From NCBI RefSeq assembly GCF_020073815.1, contig NZ_JAIQZJ010000007.1, positions 186,001 through 250,000 of the forward strand: 64,000 nt of DNA, given 5' to 3'. The notes beneath the pieces are model-generated. The model searched no databases. It worked only from the letters and a program-made list of their open reading frames with translations, and was not told where the DNA came from. Source of the DNA: Nocardioides mangrovi (GTDB lineage: Bacteria; Actinomycetota; Actinomycetes; Propionibacteriales; Nocardioidaceae). Made by a program: the position numbers and the translations under genes. Below, one piece after another: positions 24,703-32,396 of this stretch (its first letter is position 1; each line of letters starts with the position of its first letter).

Positions 24703-25328
24703 GCCTCGAGGGCTTCATCCAGGACGAGACGCCGACCGCGGTGGTCCAGCGACGGGAGGCGTCGCTCGGTCCGCTCGCGGCGTCCCTGCGCGAGCTCCTC
24801 GACGCCACCATCCGCACCACGGTCGACGACGAGGAGATCCGCGCCGTGCGCGGTGAGGTCGAGGCGCTGGTCGAGCGGCTCCGCGTCGACCAGCGGGACG
24901 GCACGCCGGGGGTGCGCTTCAACTCCGAGGGCTACGCCTGGAACTGGGGCAACGCGGTCGTCGGCCTCGGCAACGCCATCGCGCCGCCGCTGGGGATCGT
25001 CCACGAGGCGCCGGGGCGTGCTCGCGCCGAGGTGCACCTGGGCGCGGCGTACGAGGGGCCGCCGGGGCTCGTCCACGGCGGCGTCTCCGCGATGCTGCTC
25101 GACCACATCATGGGCGAGACCGCGGCCAACGGCTTCACCCGGATCACCTTCACCGGCACGCTGACGTTGACCTACCGCCGCGGCACCCCGCTCGGTCCGC
25201 TGCACCTCGAGGCCCACATCGACCGCGAGGAGGGTCGCAAGGTCTGGGTCCTCGCCTCGATCGGCGACGTGGAGGGTCCCACCGTCGAGGCCGAGGGCGT
25301 CTTCATCGTCCCCGCCTGGGCCGGGTGA
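24699..25328 (+). CDS. PaaI-like hotdog thioesterase
   Basis: A 209-aa protein with an additional helical N-terminus and a C-terminal hotdog domain. The key HGGVSAMLLDHIMGETAA helix (about residues 124-141) is typical of PaaI/4HBT thioesterases, where the HGG loop and the D/E on the hotdog helix act on a CoA thioester. GTG 24699 overlaps the CMD stop. It ends the cyp51 operon, so release of an acyl group from CoA is a reasonable guess for the final step. Confidence 0.8.
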   Translation: MSLEGFIQDETPTAVVQRREASLGPLAASLRELLDATIRTTVDDEEIRAVRGEVEALVERLRVDQRDGTPGVRFNSEGYAWNWGNAVVGLGNAIAPPLGIVHEAPGRARAEVHLGAAYEGPPGLVHGGVSAMLLDHIMGETAANGFTRITFTGTLTLTYRRGTPLGPLHLEAHIDREEGRKVWVLASIGDVEGPTVEAEGVFIVPAWAG

Positions 25329-25342
25329 CCGACTGCGCCGTC

Positions 25343-25348
25343 TAGGAT
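25343..25348 (+). promoter_or_regulatory. Leaderless-type -10 box for the TetR gene
   Basis: TAGGAT lies exactly seven bases before ATG 25356, the spacing expected if the transcript starts at or next to the start codon. This gives the second TetR gene its own promoter inside the end of the cyp51 operon. Confidence 0.6.
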
Positions 25349-25355
25349 CGTCGGG

Positions 25356-25928
25356 ATGTCCGAGCCGTCGACGCTGCCCCGCCGGGGGCTCAACAGCCGC
25401 CAGATCGAGACCGTCGAGAAGCTCTACGCCGCTGCGACGGAGCTGCTCGACGAGGTCGGGTACGACGACCTGACGGTCCGGCTGGTCGCGGCGCGCGCCG
25501 GCGTCTCGCCCGCGACGGCCTACACCTACCTCGCGTCGAAGGACCACCTCTGCGCCGCGCTCTACTGGCGCCGGCTGGTCGCACTGCCGCCGGTGCCGGA
25601 GGACGAGGGCACGCCCGTGGAGCGGCTGCAGCGCGCCGTCCGCGAGGTCGCGGGCATGCTCGCCGACGCGCCGGCGCTGGCCACCGCCGCGACCCGGAGC
25701 CTGCTCGGTCCCGAGCCCGAGGTGGCCGAGCTGCGCTCGGCGATCGGGCAGCACTGGGCCGAGCGGTTCCGCGCGGCGGTGGGCGACGACGTGCCCGACG
25801 AGGTCCTGATGACCGTCGTCGCGATGTTCACCGGCACCCTGCTCCAGGCGGGCATGGGTGTCATCGGGTACGCCGCCCTGGGCGACCACCTCGCCGCGTC
25901 GGTCGAGGTCATCCTCAAGGGCTGGTGA
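25356..25928 (+). CDS. TetR/AcrR-family regulator (paralogue of 16374)
   Basis: A 190-aa TetR protein with helix-turn-helix LTVRLVAARAGVSPATAYTY and then LASKDHLCAALY. The recognition helix VSPATAYTYLASK is the same as in the TetR gene at 16374, and both share RxGLNxRQxET before it and the C-terminal LLQAGMGV.GY/TY. They probably bind similar sites and arose by duplication. It has its own -10 box. It converges on the minus-strand TetR gene, and the two reading frames overlap by 14 bases. Confidence 0.85.
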   Translation: MSEPSTLPRRGLNSRQIETVEKLYAAATELLDEVGYDDLTVRLVAARAGVSPATAYTYLASKDHLCAALYWRRLVALPPVPEDEGTPVERLQRAVREVAGMLADAPALATAATRSLLGPEPEVAELRSAIGQHWAERFRAAVGDDVPDEVLMTVVAMFTGTLLQAGMGVIGYAALGDHLAASVEVILKGW

Positions 25929-26574
25929 GCCCGGCGGCCAGCCCGGCCGCGGTGAAGACGGCCAGCTGCTCCACGAAGTCGGGGTCGAGCCCGGTCTCCG
26001 GGCTGAAGGCGCCGTCGTACCCGACCAGGTCGGCGCCGGCCAGCGCGGTCAGCATCCCGAAGATCGCGAGGCCGGTCCGGCGCCCGACCACGGGCGTCCG
26101 CTCGCCGAGCGTGGCCGCGCTGGCGTCGCCGAAGAGGACATTGAGGTCCCGTCCGGTCTGCACCCCGTCGTAGAACGCCGGGTCGTCGGTCACCGCCAGC
26201 CGCGCGATGATCTTCATCCAGTGCAGGCCGCCGACCGGGTCGCCGTCGACGACGGCGACCATCGGCTCGAGGATCGCGTCGACGAGGTCGCGTACGCCGG
26301 GGGCCGGCTGCTCGAGCAGCGCGGTGAGCCGGTCGCGGATCGTGCGCCCGACCTCGCGGCTGCGGCGCTCGACGACGGCGGCGACCAGGATGTGCTTGGA
26401 CGGGAAGTGGTAGGTCACCGCCGCCGGCGCGACCCCGGCCTCGCGCGCCACCGACCGCAGCGAGACCGAGTCGATGCTGGCCTCGCCGAACATCCGCTCG
26501 GCCACCGAGATGACGGTCTCGGGGACGTCGAGGTCGAGTCGGCGGCCCGGGCGGCGGGCGGGCTCGGTGGTCAT
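25915..26574 (-). CDS. TetR/AcrR-family regulator
   Basis: A 219-aa TetR protein. The DNA-binding start is ISVAERMFGEASIDSVSLRS followed by VAREAGVAPAAVTYHFPSK, different from the two TetR proteins of the cyp51 region, so it should bind other sites. The remaining domain is helical with no recognised ligand pocket. ATG 26574 overlaps the stop of the upstream DapB-like gene (TCATG on the plus strand). It is the last gene of the minus-strand operon 28835-25915 and probably controls the inverted repeat at 28845. Confidence 0.8.
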   Translation of the reverse strand: MTTEPARRPGRRLDLDVPETVISVAERMFGEASIDSVSLRSVAREAGVAPAAVTYHFPSKHILVAAVVERRSREVGRTIRDRLTALLEQPAPGVRDLVDAILEPMVAVVDGDPVGGLHWMKIIARLAVTDDPAFYDGVQTGRDLNVLFGDASAATLGERTPVVGRRTGLAIFGMLTALAGADLVGYDGAFSPETGLDPDFVEQLAVFTAAGLAAGLTSP

Positions 26575-27608
26575 GCGCGGAAGCCCTGCAGGCTCCGGAC
26601 CGCCGGCAGGTCGGCGGTGGTGGCGAAGCCGGGCGGTGCGGCGTGCACGGCGGGGATGGCGTTGACGACCTGCATCGCGGTCGCCGTGCTGGCGGCGTGG
26701 ACGTGGTCCTCCATGGACCGCGGCTCGCTCAGGCTCGCGAGCGTCATCAGGTGCGCGGAGACCGACGGGTCGCCCTCGATGGTGACGGTCCAGCCGTGCT
26801 GGGTGGGCGGCCAGTCGGCATCGGTCGGGCCGACGGTCCACTGGCAGTCGATCTCCACCAGGTCCGCTCCACCGGCGCGGCCCGTCCACCGCCACCGCTG
26901 CGCGTTGACGGTGCCGGCGGCGATCGCGCGGTCGAAGACGGGTACGTCGGCGGCCGCGGTCGCGACGTCGTGCCGCGTCACCACCTCGTCGAGGTCGGCG
27001 CCGAGTGAGTCGCCGAGCAGCCAGACCTGCTGCCGGAAGAGGTCGGCGTTGAAGGCCAGGAAGTCCGAGGCCGCCTCGGTGACCTCGGCCGGTGGCGCGC
27101 CGAAGCGCATCGCGTCGAAGGTGATCTGCGTGCTCTCGTAGACCGACCAGTCGGCCCGCTCGGTCAGCGTCACCCTCCGCACCTGCCGGACCAGGCCGGA
27201 GAGGGCGAGCGGCACCGCCGCGCCGAAGCTGCCCGGGTTGAGGCCCGAGCCGTGCAGGGTCGCGCCACCGTCGAGCGCGGCCGCCAGGAGCAGGTCGCGG
27301 TCGGCGGCGGCCATCCGGGCCGGGTGGAAGCAGAAGGCCGTGGTGACCACGTCGATCCCGGCACGCAGCAGGTCCGCGACCTCGCCGACCGACGGCGTAC
27401 GCGGGGTGTAGACGACGCAGTCGGGTCGCGCCGCCAGCAGCTCCTCCGCCGTGGCGACGGTGGTGACGCCGGGCGTCACCTCGACGCCTGCCTTGGCCGG
27501 GTCGTGCACCTTCACCGCCACCAGGTCGAGGCCGGGGGCGCCGAGCACGCCGCGGATCGCCTCCTGGCCGACGGCGCCGGTCGCCCACTGCGCCACCCGG
27601 ACGACCAT
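26571..27608 (-). CDS. NAD(P)H-dependent DapB-like dehydrogenase
   Basis: A 345-aa protein with a Rossmann N-terminus, VRVAQWATGAVGQEAIRG, as in dihydrodipicolinate-reductase-like (amine dehydrogenase-type) proteins of actinobacteria. A C-terminal region, HGSGLNPGSFG and later DLVEIDCQWTVG, supports the family. The group is often found beside steroid and lipid catabolic genes but its reaction is not established. It lies between the 27612 gene and the TetR gene in the minus-strand operon. A second family member is at 40416. Confidence 0.75.
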   Translation of the reverse strand: MVVRVAQWATGAVGQEAIRGVLGAPGLDLVAVKVHDPAKAGVEVTPGVTTVATAEELLAARPDCVVYTPRTPSVGEVADLLRAGIDVVTTAFCFHPARMAAADRDLLLAAALDGGATLHGSGLNPGSFGAAVPLALSGLVRQVRRVTLTERADWSVYESTQITFDAMRFGAPPAEVTEAASDFLAFNADLFRQQVWLLGDSLGADLDEVVTRHDVATAAADVPVFDRAIAAGTVNAQRWRWTGRAGGADLVEIDCQWTVGPTDADWPPTQHGWTVTIEGDPSVSAHLMTLASLSEPRSMEDHVHAASTATAMQVVNAIPAVHAAPPGFATTADLPAVRSLQGFRA

Positions 27609-27611
27609 GGG

Positions 27612-28835
27612 TCAGACCGCGAAGATCGGGAGTGTCCGGCGGCCCTCGAACTCGAACGCCGCCCCCTTGCTGAACCTCGTCACCGCCACCTCGCTCGCCT
27701 CGGGCGCGGCCGTCTCGGCGCGGACGACGGTCGCGGTCCAGGCTTCGTCGGTGCCGGTGACCTCGACGTCCAGGTGCGGGTCGAGCGCGCGCACGATCGC
27801 CTGGAGCGACTCGAGCCGGCCCGGGCCGCACAGGGAGATCCACGCGCCGTCGTCGTGCGCCGCCGAGCGCGACACCGTGATCGTCGCGCCGTCGCGGACC
27901 AGGTCGACGTACGGCAACGGGTTGACGACGGGGTGCAGCTCGACCAGCCGGGCCGCCCCCTCGGGCGTCGCCGGGAGGTCGAGGGCGCGGGCGAGCCGCT
28001 CGGCGGTCACCCCGGCGTGCCCGGTGAGCTGGCGGGTGCCGATCCGCAACGCCTGCTGCTCGCTCTCGGTGCGCGCTCCCACGGCGAGCAGGAAGGAGAG
28101 GTTGAGCAGATGCATCTGGAGGCAGACCTCGTCGGCGATGCGGACCAGCGCGGCGTGCGAGAAGCCCGGGAAGTCGATGTCGTCGACGAGGTCGCCGCTG
28201 TAGTCGGCGTTGCCCTCCTGCGACCGGTCGATCTCGTCGAGCTCTAGCCTCGCCGCCTGCGAGGCCGCGTTGACGGCCAGGGCCGGGATCGGCAGCACGT
28301 CGGGGGAGTCCTCGTCGATCTCGACGGTCCACGCACAGTGGGGGTGCCGGTCGGCCGGGGTGCGCGGCGGCCGGTGGATGGGCCGCATCCGCGCCTTCGG
28401 GTTGGTCGCCACGGCGGTGGCGTCGAAGGTCGGGTCCTCGATGTCGTGGCACATCTTCTTCACGTACGAGTCGCCCATCGGCTCCACGTCGAGCAGGGCG
28501 CCACAGTGGTCGAGGTGGAAGCCGCCGTGGTAGCGGTCGGTGACCGAGTAGCGGAAGTCCATGAACTGCGGCGGCGCCCCGATCTCGAGCTGCATGCCCT
28601 TGAAGATGGTGACCACGTCGTCGCCCTCGAAGCGCAGGGCCCGCTGCATCCGTTTGGTGTAGATCGGACTGGCGCCGGCCCACTCCTCGATGGCGACCTC
28701 GGTCATCCCGTCCTGGCCGAACGCCTCGATGCACCACGGCATCCCGGCGCGGTCGATGAGGTGCCCGGTGAGCAGCAGCTCGGGCACGAGCACGGCGAGC
28801 TGCTCGCGGGTGAGGTCGGCGTACCTGCTGGCCAT
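27612..28835 (-). CDS. Conserved hypothetical protein, 407 aa
   Basis: I do not recognise a function. The sequence carries several potentially metal- or substrate-binding clusters: RYHGGFHLDHCGALLDVEPM, VKKMCHDIEDPTFDATA and PHCAWTVEIDEDS. The rest is a mixed alpha/beta protein with helical segments and no membrane span. ATG 28835 lies beside an inverted repeat CTGATCA-CC-TGATCAG, and the gene is the first of an operon with the DapB-like dehydrogenase and a TetR gene. The operon organisation suggests an enzyme working on a substrate sensed by that TetR. Confidence 0.7.
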   Translation of the reverse strand: MASRYADLTREQLAVLVPELLLTGHLIDRAGMPWCIEAFGQDGMTEVAIEEWAGASPIYTKRMQRALRFEGDDVVTIFKGMQLEIGAPPQFMDFRYSVTDRYHGGFHLDHCGALLDVEPMGDSYVKKMCHDIEDPTFDATAVATNPKARMRPIHRPPRTPADRHPHCAWTVEIDEDSPDVLPIPALAVNAASQAARLELDEIDRSQEGNADYSGDLVDDIDFPGFSHAALVRIADEVCLQMHLLNLSFLLAVGARTESEQQALRIGTRQLTGHAGVTAERLARALDLPATPEGAARLVELHPVVNPLPYVDLVRDGATITVSRSAAHDDGAWISLCGPGRLESLQAIVRALDPHLDVEVTGTDEAWTATVVRAETAAPEASEVAVTRFSKGAAFEFEGRRTLPIFAV

Positions 28836-28844
28836 GGGCCGATT

Positions 28845-28860
28845 CTGATCACCTGATCAG
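28845..28860 (-). promoter_or_regulatory. Inverted repeat CTGATCA-CC-TGATCAG, likely TetR operator
   Basis: Two perfect 7-bp arms with a 2-base spacer lie directly upstream of the ATG at 28835. An alternative overlapping reading, ACCTG...CAGGT, spans 28851-28866. This is the expected position for the regulator encoded at the end of the same operon (25915-26574). On the minus strand CAGAAT, six bases before the ATG, may be a -10 box. Confidence 0.55.
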
Positions 28861-28894
28861 ACAGGTGTCAAGGTCGGCGTGGACAGCCCGCCGG

Positions 28895-29359
28895 TCAGCG
28901 GCGGCCGAGCGCCCCGGCGACCAGGTTCGCGAGCTGTTCGGGGGTCGCCGCGGAGCCGAGCTCGTTGACGAACGAGGTCTTCACGCAGGCGGTGGCGACC
29001 TTCTGGAGGAGGGCGAGGTAGCCGTCCGGGTCGTCGCCGGCGGCCGCGATGAGCAGCACGATGCGGACCGGGTCGGTGCCGCTGGACCAGGTCACCGCCT
29101 CGGGCAGGCGGGCCGCGGTGACCGAGGCGGTCGTGACGGCCGCGCTGCGGGCGTGCGGCATCGCGATGCCGACGGGCAGCACCGTCGAGCCGAGCGCCTC
29201 GCGAGCCAGCGCGGCGTCGGTGAAGACGTCGATGTCGCTGATCCGGCCGGCGTCGTGCAGCCGGGTGGCGAGCGCGCGGATGATCGACGCGCTGTCGTCG
29301 CCGAGCGGCTGGTCGATGCTGGCGAGGTCCGGGGAGATGACCGGGGGCGTGTCGTTCAT
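28895..29359 (-). CDS. PTS EIIA-like (mannitol/fructose type) protein
   Basis: A 154-aa single-domain protein like PTS system EIIA of the fructose/mannitol class. The active-site histidine is seen in GIAMPHARS (His69), with the conserved TRLHDAG and LREA-like segments (LAREALGSTVLP). In a full PTS, EIIA takes phosphate from HPr and passes it to EIIB. No EIIB/EIIC gene is nearby, so it could be part of a regulatory phosphorelay or serve a distant transporter. It is read toward the unrelated TetR operon promoter. Confidence 0.8.
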   Translation of the reverse strand: MNDTPPVISPDLASIDQPLGDDSASIIRALATRLHDAGRISDIDVFTDAALAREALGSTVLPVGIAMPHARSAAVTTASVTAARLPEAVTWSSGTDPVRIVLLIAAAGDDPDGYLALLQKVATACVKTSFVNELGSAATPEQLANLVAGALGRR

Positions 29360-29394
29360 GCCCCCTATTTCACACCCGACGTGTTTCGCGGAGG

Positions 29395-29847
29395 TCAGTG
29401 GTCCCGCCCGCGCCGGGGAGAGCGGCGCTCGTAGGCGTCGTTGAAGGCGCGGAGACCGCCGATCAGCTGGCGCGCCGGCGCGGCGCCCATCTCGGCGAGG
29501 ACCGACCGGAGCAGGTCGGCGTGGATCGCGCTGTCGTGCGCGTAGAGACGCGCGCCCTCGGTGCTCGGCCGCACGGGCTTGCTCGTGCTGCCCTCGACCG
29601 CGAACCGCTCGAGCAGCCCCGCGCGCACGGCCGCGTTGACCTGCCGGTTGATCGTCGACAGCTCGAGGTCGAGCTCGTCGGCGAGCTCGCGCAGCGTGCG
29701 CGGCCGGCCGTCGGAGAGGATCCACAGGAGCCGGAAGGCCGAGGTGTCGAGCTCGGTGCCCTCGACGTTCGCGTGCCGACGCCGGGCGATCCGCATGAGC
29801 TCGTCGGCCAGCTCGGTCAGCAGGGCCTGCTGGGTCTGCTGAGGCAT
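29395..29847 (-). CDS. MarR-family transcriptional regulator
   Basis: A 150-aa MarR-type repressor. The wing-helix-turn-helix is RTLRELADELDLELSTINRQ with VNAAVRAGLLERF (about residues 60-95). ATG 29847 follows AGGAG at the right distance, so the longer in-frame start is rejected. It is divergent from an MFS exporter, with a 28-bp perfect palindrome between them, the usual arrangement in which MarR represses both and is released by the exported compound. Confidence 0.85.
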   Translation of the reverse strand: MPQQTQQALLTELADELMRIARRRHANVEGTELDTSAFRLLWILSDGRPRTLRELADELDLELSTINRQVNAAVRAGLLERFAVEGSTSKPVRPSTEGARLYAHDSAIHADLLRSVLAEMGAAPARQLIGGLRAFNDAYERRSPRRGRDH

Positions 29848-29891
29848 GGCACTCCTGGGTACGGCGGCGGTGTGACGGATGTTACCGCGCG

Positions 29892-29919
29892 TGTGCATCT
29901 TACATATGTAAGATGCACA
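29892..29919. promoter_or_regulatory. 28-bp perfect palindrome, MarR operator
   Basis: The half-site is TGTGCATCTTACAT followed by its exact complement, giving 14 bases per arm with no spacer. It lies between the MarR gene and the MFS gene and is AT-richer than its surroundings. Such long palindromes are the usual binding sites of MarR dimers. A repressor here would block both promoters. Confidence 0.8.
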
Positions 29920-29954
29920 GGTCCGGAGGTGCCGGGCGCGCAGAAGGGGGAGTC

Positions 29955-31385
29955 GTGACCGACACCGTGCAGACCGCCGGCCCGGTGGACGAGGACGTCC
30001 AGCAGGAGGGTGCGTCCGCCGTCCTGACGGTGGTCTTCCTCTGCTTCAGCGGCATGAGCGTGGCGCTCATGCAGACGTTGGTCATCCCGATCCAGAGCGA
30101 GCTCCCTCAGCTGCTGCACACCAGCGCCTCCAATGCGTCGTGGGTGGTCACCTCCACGCTGCTCGCCGCGGCCGTCGCGATGCCGATCGCCGGCCGGCTC
30201 GCTGACCTCTTCGGCAAGCAGCGCGTGCTGGTCGGCAGCGCCGTCCTCATGCTCGCGGGGTCGCTGGTCGCCGCGCTCGGTGGCGGCCTCGTCTCCGTCC
30301 TGGCCGGCCGCACGCTCCAGGGCCTCGCCATGGGCTTCATCCCGGTCGGCATCAGCCTGATGCGCGAGGTCGTCCCGCCGGCGATGGCCACCACCGCCGT
30401 CGCGGCGATGAGCGCGACGCTCGGCGTGGGCGGCGCGATCGGCCTGCCGCTCGCTGCCTGGATCGCCCAGGACTTCGACTGGACCGTCCTCTTCTGGGTC
30501 GCGACCGGCCTGGCCGCCCTGGTGCTGCTCGGCTGCGTCTTCATCGTCCCGCACGTCCACGACGCCCACCCGGCCTCGCTCGACATCGTCGGCGCGGTCG
30601 GACTGGCGGTCGGTCTGGTCACCACGCTGGTCGGCGTCTCGAAGGGCAACGACTGGGGCTGGGCCTCGGGCCAGACCCTCGGCTGCCTCGCCGGCGGTGT
30701 GGTCGTGCTGCTGGTGTGGGGCGTCTACGAGCTCCGCCGTACCGACCCGCTCTGCGACCTCCGCGTCACCTCGCGCCGGCCGGTGCTGCTCACCAACCTC
30801 GCCGCGATCGCCGTCGGCTTCGGGATGATGGCGCAGGCGATCGTCTTCCCGCAGCTGCTGCAGTCGCCGGAGGAGACCGGCTACGGCCTCGGCCAGACGA
30901 TCCTCGCGGCCGGCCTCTGGATGGCGCCGAGCGGCCTGATGATGCTCGCCTTCGCCCCGGTCGCCAGCTGGCTGATGCGCACGTTCGGCGCCAAGTACGC
31001 CCTGGCACTCGGCGGCGCGGTGCTCGGCGCCGGCTACCTGGTCTCCTTCTTCCTGATGAGCGCCCCGTGGCAGATCCTGCTCGCCGCGATCGTCTGCTCG
31101 GCCGGCGTCGGGATCGGGTACGCCGCGATGCCGACCCTCATCATGGACGCCGTCCCGATGGCCGAGGCCGGATCGGCCGTCGGCATCAACGCACTGATGC
31201 GCTCGCTCGGCACCACCTCCGCCTCGGCGGTGATGGCGGCGCTGCTGACCAGCCAGACCACCGACCTCGGCGGCATGGCGATCCCGTCCGAGAGCGCCTT
31301 CCACCTCTGCTTCCTGGTCGCCGCCGTCGCCGCCTTCGTCGGCGCCGCTCTCGCCCTCACCATCCCCGCCTCGCGCCGCGCCTGA
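29955..31385 (+). CDS. MFS multidrug transporter, DHA2-like
   Basis: A 476-aa membrane protein of the MFS drug:proton antiporter type with about 14 predicted hydrophobic segments. The early GRLADLFGKQRVLVGSA loop is the MFS motif A, and AGRTLQGLAMGFIPVGISL is typical of DHA2 exporters. GTG 29955 follows AGGGGGAG. The adjacent MarR gene and palindrome suggest induction by its substrate. The exported compound cannot be deduced. Confidence 0.85.
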   Translation: MTDTVQTAGPVDEDVQQEGASAVLTVVFLCFSGMSVALMQTLVIPIQSELPQLLHTSASNASWVVTSTLLAAAVAMPIAGRLADLFGKQRVLVGSAVLMLAGSLVAALGGGLVSVLAGRTLQGLAMGFIPVGISLMREVVPPAMATTAVAAMSATLGVGGAIGLPLAAWIAQDFDWTVLFWVATGLAALVLLGCVFIVPHVHDAHPASLDIVGAVGLAVGLVTTLVGVSKGNDWGWASGQTLGCLAGGVVVLLVWGVYELRRTDPLCDLRVTSRRPVLLTNLAAIAVGFGMMAQAIVFPQLLQSPEETGYGLGQTILAAGLWMAPSGLMMLAFAPVASWLMRTFGAKYALALGGAVLGAGYLVSFFLMSAPWQILLAAIVCSAGVGIGYAAMPTLIMDAVPMAEAGSAVGINALMRSLGTTSASAVMAALLTSQTTDLGGMAIPSESAFHLCFLVAAVAAFVGAALALTIPASRRA

Positions 31386-31393
31386 GCGCCGCT

Positions 31394-31470
31394 GCGGGAT
31401 TCACCGGTGCACCGGTGACTCCCGCACTTCTCAGGGATCGCAACGCCTGAGAAGTGACAGGGTCGCCTGA
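31394..31470. terminator. Bidirectional terminator hairpins and ACTTCTCAGG repeats
   Basis: Between two convergent genes lie a strong inverted repeat (GCGGGA...TCACCGGTGCACCGGTGA...TCCCGC, about 31394-31425) and a second hairpin with arms ACTTCTCAGG / CCTGAGAAGT (31426-31455). A further copy of CCTGAGAAGT follows, so this decamer occurs three times. No T-tract is present; this is common for actinobacterial terminators. Confidence 0.6.
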
Positions 31471-31491
31471 GAAGTCCTCCCCGAGGCCGGC

Positions 31492-32010
31492 TCAGCGCGC
31501 CCCGAACGCCGCCATCCACGCCTCGCCCTCGGCCGAGAGCCGGCCCTGCTCGCGGGCGAGCTTCGACCACCGGCGGACGGCGCGCAGGAAGGTCGCCGGG
31601 TTGTAGACGTCCTCCTCGCAGGACCAGCGGTTGTCGCCGGCGTAGGTGAGGATCGTCAGGTTGCTCGCGCCGTGCCGGACCCCGTCGCCGAGGTCGTGCA
31701 GGTCGTTCCAGACCTCGCAGACGATCCGGCCGCGCTCCTCGTCGACGAGGTACCAGTCGATCGGGAAGTGCGGCATCTCGCTGCCGGGGAAGGTCGTCAT
31801 CGTCGAGACGATCCACTCGCGGATCGCGGCGCGTCCCTCGAAGCGGCCATAGGCGTGCTCGAGGTAGGTCGCGTCCTCGGTGAAGAGTGCGGCGAAGAGG
31901 TCCCAGTCCCGGCTCGCGCAGGCCTTCTCGACCTCGGCCTGGTAGTGGGCGAAGGCGGACTCGAGCTCGGCGCGCGACCAGGTGGCCGGAGCGGTCTGCG
32001 TGGTCGTCAT
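31492..32010 (-). CDS. NTF2/SnoaL-like protein, KstR-type operator
   Basis: A 172-aa NTF2-like protein with FAALFTEDATYLEHAYGRFEGR in the typical (F)xxDA region and HFPIDWYLVDEERGRIVCEVWN in the core. No substrate can be read from the sequence. It stands alone, with a palindromic KstR-type operator 21-38 bases upstream of its ATG and a -10 box TAGGGT six bases before it. That places it in a steroid-responsive regulon. Confidence 0.7.
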   Translation of the reverse strand: MTTTQTAPATWSRAELESAFAHYQAEVEKACASRDWDLFAALFTEDATYLEHAYGRFEGRAAIREWIVSTMTTFPGSEMPHFPIDWYLVDEERGRIVCEVWNDLHDLGDGVRHGASNLTILTYAGDNRWSCEEDVYNPATFLRAVRRWSKLAREQGRLSAEGEAWMAAFGAR

Positions 32011-32030
32011 GAGGCGACCCTAGGGCCAGA

Positions 32031-32048
32031 ACTGGAACGTGTTCCAGT
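32031..32048 (-). promoter_or_regulatory. KstR-type operator TGGAACGTGTTCCA
   Basis: The palindrome ACTGGAACGTGTTCCAGT is perfect over 18 bases and contains TGGAACGTGTTCCA, a full fit to the KstR consensus TnnAACnnGTTnnA known from mycobacteria. A -10 box for the minus-strand gene (ACCCTA on the plus strand, 32017-32022) lies just downstream, so a bound repressor would block transcription. Confidence 0.75.
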
Positions 32049-32142
32049 AGGACCTCCAGTCAAGCCCCAGTCGGTCTCAAGAGGGGAGCGGCACCGTGGC
32101 GCCGCCGGGAGGTTCCCGGCGTCCCCCACCCAGGAGCCCTCC

Positions 32143-32307
32143 ATGATCGAGACCAGCATCTTCCTGCCCCTCGCGGTCGTCTTCTTCGTCGTCGCCGCCG
32201 TGGCCGTCGTCGTGGCCGTCGTCGCCGTGGTCACCACCGTCCGCGACGCCCGTCGTACGCCGGCCGTCGTCGGCAGCCGCCCGGTCGACCTGGTCCGCGC
32301 GGCGTGA
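32143..32307 (+). CDS. Small membrane protein, 54 aa
   Basis: A short protein with one very hydrophobic segment (LPLAVVFFVVAAVAVVVAVV, about residues 9-28) followed by a basic tail TTVRDARRTP. ATG 32143 follows AGGAG at good spacing. Its small size and single membrane span suggest a peptide that associates with the membrane. No family is recognised. Confidence 0.55.
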   Translation: MIETSIFLPLAVVFFVVAAVAVVVAVVAVVTTVRDARRTPAVVGSRPVDLVRAA

Positions 32308-32396
32308 CCCGCACAACGCGCTGACCTGCAACTTTCACCCCTTCGGGGGGTGAGTTCGGCTGGCTCGCGGGCCGGTCGGCTCGACAGGATCGAGCC

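Noticed and set aside
26575..28737. Extension of the TetR frame to a 940-codon protein
   Set aside because: The upstream part is a shadow of the DapB-like and 407-aa genes; the TetR protein has its own ATG at 26574 overlapping the preceding stop.
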